DNA of 47,011 nucleotides from Desulfurococcaceae archaeon. GTDB lineage: Archaea > Thermoproteota > Thermoprotei_A > Sulfolobales > Desulfurococcaceae. The stretch is from the NCBI GenBank assembly GCA_020833245.1, contig JAJHQQ010000004.1, forward strand, positions 1-47,011. Direction: 5' to 3'. Under the pieces are notes generated by a model, which saw only the letters and a list, made by a program, of their open reading frames with translations, did not search any database and was not told the origin of the DNA. The translations under genes and the position numbers were made by a program. Positions 26,355 through 36,758 of this stretch are shown here, piece after piece (position 1 is the stretch's first letter; every line of letters begins with the position of its first letter).

Positions 26355-27187
26355 GCTAAAACACCGAGTTCTCTTAGTTTAGCTTCTAACTCCTCGAGTT
26401 TCTTAATGAGAATATCAGAGGCGGTTAAAAGCGTGTTTTTAGGAGTTAAGGCCCCTGTGAACTCTAAGTTTAATATATAAGAGTTCTCTTTATACGATAC
26501 AGAAACAGCCCTGTTTTCGCAGACACTTTCACAGAGCCTGCAGAAATTGCAGTCTACAACTCTGTTCTCGTCAACAACGACTTTCCCTCCGGAGACCACT
26601 AGAACTCCTCTTGGACAGGCATCAGCGCATTTTAAGCAATTACTGCAGATCTCGTAGTTTATGGATACTTGCGGCGTGTACTTGTGTGCGGCAATTGTAA
26701 CTGGGCTCCACTTAGCGTGGTCTTTTCCGCGGCCTAGCCTCGCAAAGGCCTCGAGCCTAATTCTCTGGCCTTTAATCAGCTTAATTATTGGTATATCGTC
26801 GTAGACTGGCTTAACGTTGGGGTCTGATGGCACGAGGTCTCTGGAGTAGAGCGTTAGCTCCCCCTCTTCGGGCCCCTCAGACATAAGGTCTAATTTCGCG
26901 AAGCAGTCAGCGGAGAACATGTGTTTCTCACCGGCCTCTGCGCACTCCTCGGGGCTCTTGTACCTCAAGTGTGCATCGTCGCTTTTAAGTGGTATTAGGG
27001 CTAGTCTGTGTGCTATGTACTCGTCGTAAAATGCGCTGGAGTTCTCTATGAATATCACGTAGTCTATTGCCATGGTTGGGACTTCTGCTAGAACAGCTCT
27101 CCTAATAGAGTTAAGCACGTGGAGCGGGGTCTCCTCGATGTAGAGTTTTAGGGATAGGGGTGTCTTCTCGAGGACTCTTATCTTCAA
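26351..27187 (-). CDS. rpo3: DNA-directed RNA polymerase subunit Rpo3 (D), with ferredoxin-like cysteine clusters
   Basis: HVLNSIRRAVLAEVPTMAIDYVIFIENSSAFYDEYIAHRLALIPL; CSNCLKCADACPRG and CNFCRLCESVCEN. Confidence 0.96.
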   Translation of the reverse strand: MKIRVLEKTPLSLKLYIEETPLHVLNSIRRAVLAEVPTMAIDYVIFIENSSAFYDEYIAHRLALIPLKSDDAHLRYKSPEECAEAGEKHMFSADCFAKLDLMSEGPEEGELTLYSRDLVPSDPNVKPVYDDIPIIKLIKGQRIRLEAFARLGRGKDHAKWSPVTIAAHKYTPQVSINYEICSNCLKCADACPRGVLVVSGGKVVVDENRVVDCNFCRLCESVCENRAVSVSYKENSYILNLEFTGALTPKNTLLTASDILIKKLEELEAKLRELGVLA

Positions 27188-27205
27188 GGAGCACCACGCT
27201 TGAAT

Positions 27206-27607
27206 TTACAGTCTCTTACCTCTCCTGCCTCCAGGCCTCCTAGTGGTGTCGTGGGGTATTGGCGTAACGTCTTCTATTCTCCCAATTATAAACCCTGATC
27301 TCGCTAGTGCTCTAATAGCTGCTTGAGCACCTGGACCGGGAGTCTTGGGCCCGTGCCCGCCTGGAGCCCTGACCTTTATGTGAAGAGCCGAAATGTTCTT
27401 TTCAAAGGCCTCGGACGCTGCTTTAGTGGCTGCCAGCATAGCCGCGTAGGGGCTTGGCTTCTCTCTATCAGCTTTGACCACTCTACCACCACTATAGAAG
27501 CTAACAGTCTCTCCTCCAGATAGGTCTGTTATGTGTACAATTGTGTTATTTGGACTACTGTAAATGTGTGCTACACCCCACTTGAGCTCTCTGAGAGAAA
27601 ACGCCAT
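27206..27607 (-). CDS. rps11: 30S ribosomal protein S11
   Basis: [22 protein letters not shown]...[28 protein letters not shown]. Confidence 0.97.
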   Translation of the reverse strand: MAFSLRELKWGVAHIYSSPNNTIVHITDLSGGETVSFYSGGRVVKADREKPSPYAAMLAATKAASEAFEKNISALHIKVRAPGGHGPKTPGPGAQAAIRALARSGFIIGRIEDVTPIPHDTTRRPGGRRGKRL

Positions 27608-27626
27608 TGAGACTTCACCTCTACTC

Positions 27627-28142
27627 CTACTCTGCTGTGGTTTTTTCAGCTACTTTTGCTGCGAGGGGGCTGTACGGGTAGTAGGATATGTGCGGCTCCT
27701 CGTCAACTGTTACCAAGTAGCCTGGCGAGCGTATTCTGCGTCCCTTAATAGCTATATGCCCGTGTATAATTAACTGTCTCGCCTCGTAAATTGTGCGGGC
27801 AAGGCCCTTTCTGAAGACTAGTGTTTGTAGCCTTCTCTCGAGTAAGTCCTCTACTCTGAGATCCAGGATGTTGTCGAGTTTAGCTTCCTCTCTCAGTAAT
27901 CCGAGTCTAGTTAGGTTACCTATAAGGGTCTTCTCCTCCTTCTCTCTGATTTCAGGTGGGGCTGCGAGGAGTGTTCTTGCTCTGTGCCTCCAGTACCTCA
28001 CAATACTAGCCGCCTTCCAGAGCTCTCTTTTGTTTCTCAAGCCGTATAGGCCTAGAAGTCTACTCTCCTCTAGTAGAGTCTCTTTTCTCCAAGGGTGACG
28101 TGGAGTAGTCCACGTTCTCCTAGACTTCTTGGGGTCGCCCAT
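27627..28142 (-). CDS. rps4: 30S ribosomal protein S4
   Basis: [42 protein letters not shown]. Confidence 0.96.
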   Translation of the reverse strand: MGDPKKSRRTWTTPRHPWRKETLLEESRLLGLYGLRNKRELWKAASIVRYWRHRARTLLAAPPEIREKEEKTLIGNLTRLGLLREEAKLDNILDLRVEDLLERRLQTLVFRKGLARTIYEARQLIIHGHIAIKGRRIRSPGYLVTVDEEPHISYYPYSPLAAKVAEKTTAE

Positions 28143-28150
28143 ATAGACAC

Positions 28151-28621
28151 CTATTTCTTCTCCTGTTGCTGAGCGGTCTTCTTTCTCTTTACGCCGACAG
28201 TTATGCCTGTTCTGCCAGTTGTCCTAGTTCTCTGCCCTCTAACTTTTAATCCAAGTGCATGCCTTATTCCACGCCAGCTCTTAATTCTCTTTTCTCTCTC
28301 AATGTCTTCTTTAACGTAGTAAATCAGCTGCGCTCCGTACAGGTGTATGTCTTCTCCAGTAGTGTAGTCTTTTCTCCTATTGAACATCCACGAGGGTATC
28401 CCGAAGCTAGAGGGCTCCTTCACGAGTTTCTCAATACTCTCTACTTCGCTGTCGGTTAAGTACCCAATTTTCATGTTGGGGTCTAAGTTCAGGACTCTGC
28501 AAATAGCATTAGCGAAGTTGTGTCCTATACCCTTAACCTCGGATAGCCCATATAATAGTGGCAGCTCTCCAGGCACGTCTGTCTCGAGTATTCTTATAAC
28601 ATGTCGAAACGCTCTCTCCAA
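28151..28621 (-). CDS. rps13: 30S ribosomal protein S13
   Basis: [37 protein letters not shown]...[22 protein letters not shown]. Confidence 0.96.
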   Translation of the reverse strand: MERAFRHVIRILETDVPGELPLLYGLSEVKGIGHNFANAICRVLNLDPNMKIGYLTDSEVESIEKLVKEPSSFGIPSWMFNRRKDYTTGEDIHLYGAQLIYYVKEDIEREKRIKSWRGIRHALGLKVRGQRTRTTGRTGITVGVKRKKTAQQQEKK

Positions 28622-28734
28622 GTCTTTTAACCCCCGAGATAAGCACTTCTAACTAACTCATACAATAAGGAATTAAGAGCTTTTAAATGCAGAACTATTT
28701 GACAAAGACGCAGACAGCGGGATGTGTACTCGAG

Positions 28735-28830
28735 CGCCGGGGGCGGGATTCGAACCCGCGCACCCCTTACGGGGTACTGGCTCTCCGGGCTTCTCCAGGC
28801 CAGCCCCTTAGGCCGCTCGGGCACCCCGGC
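28735..28830 (-). tRNA. tRNA-Ser (GGA) with proposed 10-nt intron at 37/38 (28783-28792)
   Basis: Minus strand GCCGGGG/CCCCGGC acceptor, G73, type II variable arm ACCCC-GTAA-GGGGT, T arm GCGGG-TTCGAAT-CCCGC; anticodon stem CTGGC/GCCAG only forms around a 17-nt loop. Confidence 0.9.
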
Positions 28831-28873
28831 TTCAAGTATTATTTTTTGTTTAGGAGGGTTAAAAGAAGTGCTT

Positions 28874-29203
28874 TTATAAAATTTCTAGTTCTACCCAGAC
28901 TTCGGGTGGGACTCTTACGCGTATTAGTTGCCTCATTACTCTTTCGTCTTCCGCAACGTAGAGTAGCCTCTTGTGTATTCTCATTTCCCACTTCTCGTAT
29001 TTCTTTTTTCCCTCTCCGTGTGGTAGTTTAAGCGTTCTAATTGTGATCTTCTTAGTGGGTAATGGAATTGGCCCGCTCATTTTTACGCCGCTCCTCTTAG
29101 CTATGTCCACTATTTTTGAGACAAAGTCTTCTAGTACTTCCACATCAGTGCTCCACACTTTGATTTTAACCATTCTCTGAAGCGCCACGACTCTACTCCC
29201 CAT
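28874..29203 (-). CDS. rps10: 30S ribosomal protein S10
   Basis: VKIKVWSTDVEVLEDFVSKIVDIAKRSGVKMSGPIPLPTKKITIRTLKLPHGEGKKKYEKWEMRIHKRL. Confidence 0.96.
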   Translation of the reverse strand: MGSRVVALQRMVKIKVWSTDVEVLEDFVSKIVDIAKRSGVKMSGPIPLPTKKITIRTLKLPHGEGKKKYEKWEMRIHKRLLYVAEDERVMRQLIRVRVPPEVWVELEIL

Positions 29204-29276
29204 TTAGGTGGAAGCACAATGTTAATTTCTCACAGTTAAAAAACGCCTATATACTTATTTTAGCTGGGGCTTTCTT

Positions 29277-30605
29277 CTACTTCTTAACTGCTACTTGTGC
29301 CGGCTTGACGTCTATTACTTGTCCTACGCCAATTGTTTTACCCATGTCTCTCATTGCGAATCTTCCGAGACCGGGGAAGTCGGAGTATTTCTCCACTACT
29401 AGTGGCTTAATTGGCTTGAATTTCACTATTGCTATGTCTCCCTGCTTAATGAACTGGGGGTTCTTCTCCAGCTCTTTGCCCGTTCTGGGGTCTAATTTTG
29501 CGACGATCTCCGATATTCTGCACGCAACACTAGCCGTGTGTATGTGAATTACAGGTGTGTATCCTACAGCTATTGCTGTCGGGTGCCACACGACCATTAC
29601 TCTCGCAGTGAACTCGTCTGCGACTACTGGTGGACTGTCTATTGGACCCACTACGTCTCCTCTCTTTATGTCTTTTCTCTCAACGCCTTTGAGGTTAAAT
29701 CCAATGTTGTCTCCGGGCTCGGCTTTCTCGATCTTGACGTGGTGTGTCTCAATGGACTTAACCTCAGCTGTGAGGGCTGGAGGCATTATTGAGACTTTAT
29801 CACCAGACTTTAGAACCCCGCTCTCAACTCTGCCAACAGCGACTGTGCCCACACCTGATATGGAGTACACGTCCTGTATTGGTATTCTAAGTGGCTTGTC
29901 AATGGGCTTAGCGGGTGGTACTAGGTAATCTAAAGCCTCTACTAGAACTGGGCCATTGTACCACGGCATGTTTGGTGAGCGCTCTATGAGATTTTCTCCT
30001 GTCCATGCTGATATGGGGACGAAGGGTACCTTGGAGACGTCGTAGCCAATGCTCTTTAAGAACTTACTAAGTACTTCTACGATCTCCTTATACCTCTTCT
30101 CGCTGTATGGGGGCTCAGTAGCGTCCATTTTATTAATCGCTACTATTAGCTGGTTAATACCCATAGTTCTCGCTAAAATAGCGTGCTCCCTAGTCTGACC
30201 TTCAGCACTCATACCGGCCTCAAATTCACCCTTTCTAGCACTGACTACCAGTATTGCCGCGTCAGCCTGGCTCGCCCCAGTGATCATGTTCTTTACGAAG
30301 TCTCTGTGTCCTGGAGCGTCAATAATCGTGAAGAAGTACTTTTTAGTCTCGAACTTCATGTATGACAGGGATATTGTGAGGCCTCGCTCTCTCTCCTCTT
30401 TAAGCCTGTCAAGTAGCCACGCAAACCTAAAGCTCTCTTTTCCCATTTTCTTAGCTTGCTCTTCTATCTCCTTCATTGTCTTCTCATCGAAGTATCCTAG
30501 ACGGTACAGTATGTGCCCTGTCATCGTGCTCTTGCCGTGATCTACGTGCCCTATCATTATCAGATTTAAGTGGGGCTTCTGCGGGGTACTCATATATTTC
30601 ACCAA
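29277..30605 (-). CDS. tuf: Translation elongation factor 1-alpha (EF-Tu homolog)
   Basis: KPHLNLIMIGHVDHGKSTMTGHILYRLGYFDEKTMKEIEEQAKKMGKESFRFAWLLDRLKEERERGLTI. Confidence 0.98.
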   Translation of the reverse strand: MVKYMSTPQKPHLNLIMIGHVDHGKSTMTGHILYRLGYFDEKTMKEIEEQAKKMGKESFRFAWLLDRLKEERERGLTISLSYMKFETKKYFFTIIDAPGHRDFVKNMITGASQADAAILVVSARKGEFEAGMSAEGQTREHAILARTMGINQLIVAINKMDATEPPYSEKRYKEIVEVLSKFLKSIGYDVSKVPFVPISAWTGENLIERSPNMPWYNGPVLVEALDYLVPPAKPIDKPLRIPIQDVYSISGVGTVAVGRVESGVLKSGDKVSIMPPALTAEVKSIETHHVKIEKAEPGDNIGFNLKGVERKDIKRGDVVGPIDSPPVVADEFTARVMVVWHPTAIAVGYTPVIHIHTASVACRISEIVAKLDPRTGKELEKNPQFIKQGDIAIVKFKPIKPLVVEKYSDFPGLGRFAMRDMGKTIGVGQVIDVKPAQVAVKK

Positions 30606-30745
30606 GCCTCAGTAACACTTGGATTTAGAAGTGGGCTTATAAATCTAGCTTACTGAGGTGCTCACGCGGAATTAATCCACGTGGAGGCTATTACAGAACT
30701 ACTGATGGTAAGTTTGAATATCTGTGAATAACTATAAATACTTGG

Positions 30746-30768
30746 TATCATAGAGTGTATCATAGAGT
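30746..30768. repeat. Two tandem 11-bp direct repeats (12-bp period) upstream of a TATA-like box
   Basis: TATCATAGAGT-g-TATCATAGAGT. Confidence 0.85.
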
Positions 30769-30772
30769 AATG

Positions 30773-30780
30773 TTTAAATA
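30773..30780 (+). promoter_or_regulatory. Candidate TATA box TTTAAATA for the structured RNA element
   Basis: About 25-30 nt upstream of the GC-rich structured segment. Confidence 0.45.
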
Positions 30781-30825
30781 CCTTTACACCCACTATAGTT
30801 TCTTGGATGATCCGCACTGCGGTGA

Positions 30826-30966
30826 CATAGAGACTCAGATGGGAGCCCCATGGCGTTGGGCTCGACGGGCACCCATGAAGTGTGGGTGAAGCCGGTGAAC
30901 CCACAAAGAGGTGCAACCCCGCTAACGGAATTACAAGCATTCACAAATACCGTCAAGTACCGTTAG
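30826..30966 (+). pseudogene. Possible remnant of a TnpB (IS200/IS605 OrfB) C-terminus
   Basis: Open frame without start: HRDSDGSPMALGSTGTHEVWVKPVNPQRGATPLTELQAFTNTVKYR*, stop TGA immediately upstream; no upstream TnpB body in the gap. Confidence 0.4.
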
Positions 30967-30971
30967 CGGGG
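30917..30971. repeat. 12-bp perfect inverted repeat, 31-nt loop
   Basis: CCCCGCTAACGG (30917-30928) ... CCGTTAGCGGGG (30960-30971). Confidence 0.95.
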
Positions 30972-31051
30972 AAACGCGAGGGATGGGACTGTATAGAGTA
31001 GAGGTTTGTTGAGATACGAGGGCGAGTACAGTACAAAGAGTATTTATTACT

Positions 31052-31648
31052 CTACCTGCTACTGAGAGCTATTCTCTCGATTTCGTCTTTTCTCTGTATA
31101 GCGTAGCTCTTAGCGTCTCCACTCGCAGCTAGTATTATTTCATCTGCAAGCGCCTCTTCAATTGGGATTAGACTATTAAAGGCCCTTAGCCTAGCCCCCT
31201 CAGTTATATGTCTTAGTGCAACATCTATTCTCCTTAGTGGAGAGACGTCTACTGAGACGTGGTATGCTATGCCACCGTACATTATTCTAGTAGTGTCTTC
31301 CCGGGGCGCGCTGTTCTCAATAGCCCTTACTAGTACCTGTAGTGGGTTTTCTCCCGTTCTCAAGTAGATTATGTCGAAGGCTTTCTTGACAATGTTGTAA
31401 GCTAGGTGTTTTTTGCCAGCATTTCTCCCCGGTCTCATGAGCTTGTTTATTAGCCTCTCAACTACTGGGACAACTGCTTTACCAAACTTCTTGTGCTCGT
31501 GTCTACCACTAGTGTGTGGTAAGTAGACCGGCTTAAGGCAGAGATACCTCTTTAAACTAGGGTCTCTCACTTCAACCAGGTCGTAACTCCACTTACCGAA
31601 CAGCTTAATTTCACTTATTTGAATCTCAGCCCCGCCCGTAGAAGACAC
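31052..31648 (-). CDS. rps7: 30S ribosomal protein S7
   Basis: [25 protein letters not shown]...PRREDTTRI-type [32 protein letters not shown]. Confidence 0.97.
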   Translation of the reverse strand: MSSTGGAEIQISEIKLFGKWSYDLVEVRDPSLKRYLCLKPVYLPHTSGRHEHKKFGKAVVPVVERLINKLMRPGRNAGKKHLAYNIVKKAFDIIYLRTGENPLQVLVRAIENSAPREDTTRIMYGGIAYHVSVDVSPLRRIDVALRHITEGARLRAFNSLIPIEEALADEIILAASGDAKSYAIQRKDEIERIALSSR

Positions 31649-31665
31649 GGCGTTATCAACCTCGC

Positions 31666-32112
31666 TTATCTCACTGGTTTCTGCTTCTTTCCAAGCCAGA
31701 GTGCTTTAAGTGACACTCCATTAACCATTACAACCTTGTACTTTACACCCGGGATGTCTCCCATAGCGCCTCCTAGTGTGCCGCCTATTTTCTCGATAAT
31801 TACCTCGTCGTGCTCGTCAATGTAATTTATGCCTCCGTCCCACGGAACAAACGCCGTTACTACTTTACCGTTCTTAACGAGCTGTACTCTAACGCACTTT
31901 CTAACAGCTGAGTTTGGTTTACGAGACGCAACCGGCACTTTTTCGAGAACTATTCCCCTAGCCATGGGGGCTCCTTCAAGGGGGTCTAAGAGGAGTCCCT
32001 GTTTCCTGAGCATTCTTCTCTGGTATTCTCTCTGATGCCACCTAAACTTCTTCCTCTTCTCAATGAGCTTCCCCGCAGCGTAGAGTCCACTTGGCCCCTT
32101 CTTACCGGGCAC
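31666..32112 (-). CDS. rps12: 30S ribosomal protein S12
   Basis: [47 protein letters not shown]. Confidence 0.97.
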   Translation of the reverse strand: MPGKKGPSGLYAAGKLIEKRKKFRWHQREYQRRMLRKQGLLLDPLEGAPMARGIVLEKVPVASRKPNSAVRKCVRVQLVKNGKVVTAFVPWDGGINYIDEHDEVIIEKIGGTLGGAMGDIPGVKYKVVMVNGVSLKALWLGKKQKPVR

Positions 32113-32128
32113 TCTGCAGACACCTAGA

Positions 32129-32581
32129 CTACACTATTACTACGGAGTCTATGTCAAAGTGCCTTTTAAGTATTAACCTCGCCCTCTGAACATTTCTCCC
32201 GTTTTTACCAATAGCTACGGCCTTGTCCTTTGGATCCACGGCTACGTAGAGGACTTTTGAGCCATCAGGCCTATTGACGAGTTTAACACCAGTAACTCTC
32301 GCCGGCATTAGCGCGTACTTGACTTGCTCCTCGAGGTTATCACTATAGCCTACTACTTCAACATTCTTGTTTAGCAGGCTCTTCAACTTCCGTATGAGAA
32401 AGCCTCGGGGCCCAATAGCCTTCCCTATGTCTCCGGGGTCTACTAGGAATACTACCCTGTTACTCTCGTTCTCTATTATGCAGTCTCTAACGGTTGTGCC
32501 GGTTAAGTCGCTGAAGAGAGCCATGTACCTGAACTCTTCAGGGGTTATCTTAACGTTAGCTTTGGCTTTGCTCAGAAGCAC
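32129..32581 (-). CDS. nusA: Archaeal NusA-like KH domain protein
   Basis: [18 protein letters not shown]-type motif ([28 protein letters not shown]) and [25 protein letters not shown]. Confidence 0.93.
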   Translation of the reverse strand: MLLSKAKANVKITPEEFRYMALFSDLTGTTVRDCIIENESNRVVFLVDPGDIGKAIGPRGFLIRKLKSLLNKNVEVVGYSDNLEEQVKYALMPARVTGVKLVNRPDGSKVLYVAVDPKDKAVAIGKNGRNVQRARLILKRHFDIDSVVIV

Positions 32582-32909
32582 TCACCTGTCTAGCTAAGTC
32601 CAGTATATTTGATTGACCAGGGTTTATAATAGCTAATACTGTGACGCTGTGAGGTCTACCAATTATGGTTCCGAGCTCAACGCTTGTTCCATCGAATACT
32701 AGAACTGGAATACTGCTCAGTCTAGCGTAGTACTCTATGTCTCTCCTCAACTCTGGCGGGGAGTTCTTAGCAACAATCACGGCTTTGGCGTTTCCGTGTA
32801 ATACTAGCTCTTTGACTTCACGAGCACCGTACTCAATAACGCCTGTTCTGGCAGCGACCTGTATAGCCCTTATTAACTCCGGCTTTAACGCCACTTTAAC
32901 CCCCTTCAC
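32556..32909 (-). CDS. rpl30e: 50S ribosomal protein L30e
   Basis: [54 protein letters not shown]. Confidence 0.93.
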   Translation of the reverse strand: MKGVKVALKPELIRAIQVAARTGVIEYGAREVKELVLHGNAKAVIVAKNSPPELRRDIEYYARLSSIPVLVFDGTSVELGTIIGRPHSVTVLAIINPGQSNILDLARQVSASEQSQS

Positions 32910-34110
32910 CCTCTTTAGGTCTTGTAGCTAATAGATTCATGAATATTTTAACTACTCCCGTACCTACAGGTGGTAGTTGACCTAAAATAATATTCTCTGT
33001 CACACCGACCATCGGGTCCTCCTCCCCCATCACGGCACCCTCAACGAGCTTCTGTATGGTTGTCTCGAACGTGGCCTTTGCGAGAACACTGGGCTTTTCC
33101 CCGGCGATACCCATTCTCCCGATTTGCCTCACGTGACCCGTCCACGTCATCATATCTGCTAGTAGCATTATGTGCCTTATATCGACGTCCAGGCCCTGAT
33201 CACTAAGTACATTGTAGATCTCCTTGATTATAGCCGATCGAGCTGCCTCTATTCCGAGAACTAGCTCGATCTCGTGGACGTCATTAGTGTAAACGCGGCG
33301 CCAGTCTACGCCTGGGACTCGCATTACTTCTTCTAGATTTGAGCCCTCAGCTATTATTACGTACTCGTCACCTCTTCGCTGTATAATCGTTTTCTTTATT
33401 CCCTTGATCCCCTTAATGTATGCTTGAGAGATCATAGTTCTGACTTTTACTGTTTTAGAGGGGTCTAGGTACTCGTCGCTGAGTGTTATTATTACTTTAT
33501 ACGGGTTTTCGCCCGAAATCTCAACTGAGCCTATTTCCAGCTTCTCTAGGGCTTCTACGACCTGCTCTACTGTCACGCCCTTATTGCTGAGCATTTCGGG
33601 ATCTAGTTCAACCTCGACGATCCCCATTCCAAGCCTAATGTTTATCTCTCTCGCGACGTTCTCCACAAGTGTTAATTCTATTCTCCTCGCCAATTCCACG
33701 GCTTTCTCGGGGTTGCGCTTAATGTCCTCGCTGAGATATATCTCCGTGATCGGGGTCTCGGGCCTCTTTCTAGCATCTACTATTTCAATTAAGCGAGGTA
33801 AGCCTAGGGTTATATTGTACTCTCTTACTCCAGCGTAGTGGAAGACTCTTAGAGTCATCTGTGTTGAGGGCTCACCTAAACTCTGCGCAGTTATAGTACC
33901 TACCGCTTCACCCGGCTCAACTAGCGCCTTGCGGTACCTCTCAACAGCCTCCCAAGCTATCTTCTCGGCGTCTTCGAGAGTGAGTTTGTGCTTTTTAATA
34001 GCGTCTCTGAGCTTTTCAGATAGCTCATCGTAGAGCTGCGGAGTTAAATAGGGTCTTACATTACTGAGGATCTCTTCGAGCTTGGACTCCGCGTCACTCA
34101 CGTCCTTCAC
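32896..34110 (-). CDS. rpo1C: DNA-directed RNA polymerase subunit Rpo1C (A'')
   Basis: [52 protein letters not shown]. Confidence 0.97.
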   Translation of the reverse strand: MKDVSDAESKLEEILSNVRPYLTPQLYDELSEKLRDAIKKHKLTLEDAEKIAWEAVERYRKALVEPGEAVGTITAQSLGEPSTQMTLRVFHYAGVREYNITLGLPRLIEIVDARKRPETPITEIYLSEDIKRNPEKAVELARRIELTLVENVAREINIRLGMGIVEVELDPEMLSNKGVTVEQVVEALEKLEIGSVEISGENPYKVIITLSDEYLDPSKTVKVRTMISQAYIKGIKGIKKTIIQRRGDEYVIIAEGSNLEEVMRVPGVDWRRVYTNDVHEIELVLGIEAARSAIIKEIYNVLSDQGLDVDIRHIMLLADMMTWTGHVRQIGRMGIAGEKPSVLAKATFETTIQKLVEGAVMGEEDPMVGVTENIILGQLPPVGTGVVKIFMNLLATRPKEGEGG

Positions 34111-36758
34111 CCCTTCAAGTACTTCTCTATTATCCTGTCAACGTTAACAGACTTTCCGTGATCGCTCTTCGTGGGGTCAACGCCGTCCTCGCCGTATAGT
34201 AACTGGACGATTTCACCAGAGGTCGCTCTGACAGACCCGTCGTAGTTTACTACGAGGTCTTGAAGCGCGTTTATCAACCTTCTCTGCATGTAGCCTGACT
34301 GACTAGTCCTCACAGCAGTGTCTATAAGGCCCTCTCTACCAGCCGCTGTGTGGAAGAAGAACTCTAAGGGATCAAGCCCGTCAACAAACCCCCTAGCCAC
34401 GAAGCCCCTGGCCCCAGCGCTGAGATCCATTGGTTTAAAGTGTGGAAGCATTCTCCCCTCATACCCCCTTGAAAGCCTCTTACCCCTAACTGTTTGCTGT
34501 GCCAGTAAGCCGCTCATTTGTGCGAGATTAACTGGGTTTCCTCTAGCCCCTGTTCTAGCCATCACAACTACTGGGTTTGTTAGAGATAAGTGCTGTGTTA
34601 ACACGTCTGCTACCTCGTCGAGGAGCTTCTTTGACATAGCATTAATGATCTCGTCTTCAAGCGTCTCCTCTAGGGTTTTTCCGGGTCTCGGTATAAGCCG
34701 CCCCTCTCTGTAGAGTTTAATTAACTCGTTTACTTCGCTCTTCTTTTCTTCTATGATATCGTATATGGCTTTCTTAACTTCTTCTCTTATAGCCAAATGA
34801 TCGTAGCTCATTGTTAACCCGTACATTTCACACGTAGCGATAAACATCTTGTATACTCTATCCATGAACTCCCTAGCGACGTTTTCTCCGTATTCTTTAA
34901 TAAGCCAGTGAACTATGTTCTCAGGCTCCTCTCTGCCAATAGAGCTCTTGTCTATTACACCCTCTAAGAGAACACCGTTCTTAATGATAATTATGCTGTC
35001 GTGTGGGCAGTCCTCGTCAATACACCTTAGTACTGATGCCTTACCAATAGTTGAGGTCTTCCTGTAATTGAAGTCTCTCGGCAGGAACAGGGATATTAGT
35101 TGCTTTCCTGTCCAGTACTCTCTCGGCTTGAGAATAGCCGGCTCTGGTAGTGGGCCTCGGTAACCCGTGGGTGCGAGTAGTCTCGCAACTCCTTCTTTAG
35201 TAAGTAGAGTTGACTTTGATGTTAACAAGTACGCGCCGCTAATATAGTCCTGTAGCCCACCTATTATGGGTCCGCCGTACCTAGGAGTTAATATGTGCTT
35301 CTCTACGAGCATTAAGACTCTAACTTCAGCGCGCGCCTCTTCACTCTGAGGTACGTGTAAGTTCATCTCGTCTCCATCGAAGTCAGCGTTGTATGGTGGA
35401 CACACGAGTAGATTTAGTCTAAATGTCTTGTACGGCAGTACTCTGACAATGTGCGCCATTACTGAGATTCTGTGTAGTGATGGCTGACGGTTAAAGAGGA
35501 CTATGTCTCCATCTAAGAGGTGTCTCTCAACTATAAAGCCGGGTTCTAGTGACTCCGCAGCGGCTTTTCTATCAACGTACTTTAAGTTTATCTTTCTACC
35601 ATCTGGTCTAATAATGTGATTAGCTCCAGGCCACTTGTCGGGCCCGTTGAGCACTAGTCTCCGTAGGAACTCTATATTCCAGGGTGTTACGCGCTCCGGT
35701 ACTGTGAGCTTTTTAGCAACCTCCTCGGGGACGCCTACTTCATTTATACTCAGATTAGGGTCTGGACTGATGACTGTTCTCGCTGAGTAGTCTACGCGCT
35801 TGCCTCTCAGGTTACCCCTAAACCTCCCCTCTTTGCCCTTTAATCGCTGAGCTACGCCCTTAAGGTACTTACCAGCCCTGTGTCTCGCTGGGGGGATGCC
35901 TGAGACCTCGTTATCGAAGTACGTTGTGACGTGATACTGTAGTAGCTCCCACTCATCCTCGATAATTTGTTCGGGTGCACCGCTCTCAACGTGTTCTCTT
36001 ACTCTAATATTAGTTCTAACTACATCTACGAGTTTGTGCGTTAAGTCATCTTCGCTCCTCATACCCGTTTCAAGTATAACAGATGGCCTCACTTGCCTGG
36101 GTGGAATTGGCAGTACAGTTAATACCATCCATTCTGGTCTAGCATCCTGGGGGTCTCCTCCGAGTAGCCTCACGTCGTCGTCAGGTATCTTCTCGAGGTG
36201 TTTTCTCACTTCACTCGGAGTAACCTTTCTGAACCCCGTTTCTGTTTTAATGAAGAACGTGTGTGGCTTTTCAAGCTTGTACTCCAGTGTGGGTTGCCCG
36301 CAGTGTGGACAAGTAGTAGTGGTCGACGCCCTCCTCCTAATGTACTCGTGTAGTCTCTTCTTGAGGTAGTTTAATTTGAGCTCTTCGAGGTCTTTTAGTA
36401 GCTTCAAGAGGTCTTCTCTCTCGTCTTCAGGTACTTTAACTCTGCCGCAATTACTACAAGTCGCCTTTAAGTAAGCCAGTATGTGCTTAGCAAACGCCAC
36501 GTGAATAACGGGCTTAGCGAGCTCTAAGTGGCCGAAGTGGCCTACGCAACTGTCTCGCTTATTTCCGCAGAGGGGGCACACCTCGCCAGGCTCTATTGAA
36601 CCCATGCGTGTATCCATTACGCCTCCGTCTATTGGCGCGCCGTCAGTGTCAAACACGTTTGCTGTTACAATAGCTGTTACGCTCATTTTGCGTATTTCAT
36701 CTGGTGAGAGTATACCAAACTTGATTTTAGCCACTCTGTTAGTAATCACGGAGGTCAC
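34107..36758 (-). CDS. rpo1N: DNA-directed RNA polymerase subunit Rpo1N (A')
   Basis: [50 protein letters not shown]. Confidence 0.98.
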   Translation of the reverse strand: MTSVITNRVAKIKFGILSPDEIRKMSVTAIVTANVFDTDGAPIDGGVMDTRMGSIEPGEVCPLCGNKRDSCVGHFGHLELAKPVIHVAFAKHILAYLKATCSNCGRVKVPEDEREDLLKLLKDLEELKLNYLKKRLHEYIRRRASTTTTCPHCGQPTLEYKLEKPHTFFIKTETGFRKVTPSEVRKHLEKIPDDDVRLLGGDPQDARPEWMVLTVLPIPPRQVRPSVILETGMRSEDDLTHKLVDVVRTNIRVREHVESGAPEQIIEDEWELLQYHVTTYFDNEVSGIPPARHRAGKYLKGVAQRLKGKEGRFRGNLRGKRVDYSARTVISPDPNLSINEVGVPEEVAKKLTVPERVTPWNIEFLRRLVLNGPDKWPGANHIIRPDGRKINLKYVDRKAAAESLEPGFIVERHLLDGDIVLFNRQPSLHRISVMAHIVRVLPYKTFRLNLLVCPPYNADFDGDEMNLHVPQSEEARAEVRVLMLVEKHILTPRYGGPIIGGLQDYISGAYLLTSKSTLLTKEGVARLLAPTGYRGPLPEPAILKPREYWTGKQLISLFLPRDFNYRKTSTIGKASVLRCIDEDCPHDSIIIIKNGVLLEGVIDKSSIGREEPENIVHWLIKEYGENVAREFMDRVYKMFIATCEMYGLTMSYDHLAIREEVKKAIYDIIEEKKSEVNELIKLYREGRLIPRPGKTLEETLEDEIINAMSKKLLDEVADVLTQHLSLTNPVVVMARTGARGNPVNLAQMSGLLAQQTVRGKRLSRGYEGRMLPHFKPMDLSAGARGFVARGFVDGLDPLEFFFHTAAGREGLIDTAVRTSQSGYMQRRLINALQDLVVNYDGSVRATSGEIVQLLYGEDGVDPTKSDHGKSVNVDRIIEKYLKG

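Larger units (their letters stand above)
30802..30975 (+). ncRNA. Candidate structured RNA; orphan TnpB 3'-end / omega-RNA-like element
   Basis: GC-rich island in an AT-rich gap with hairpins CCGC-ACT-GCGG (30812-30822), GAGCCC-N9-GGGCTC (30843-30863), CACCCA-N7-TGGGTG (30870-30888), and 12-bp perfect stem 30917-30928/30960-30971; reading frame GSPMALGSTGTHEVWVKPVNPQRGATPL resembles archaeal TnpB C-termini (from memory). Confidence 0.6.

Noticed and set aside
30677-30684. CCACGTGG palindrome as a possible IS605 left-end hairpin
   Set aside because: Only 8 bp with no loop, and no partner or cleavage motif could be linked to the proposed right-end element.
30662-30956. Minus-strand ORFs across the tuf-rps7 gap (92 and 60 aa)
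   Set aside because: Low-complexity translations antisense to the structured element; no promoter or SD support.
30802-30975. SRP RNA or RNase P RNA as identity of the structured element
   Set aside because: Conserved SRP helix 8 and RNase P CRI/CRV signatures were not found; the motif resembles a TnpB 3' end instead.
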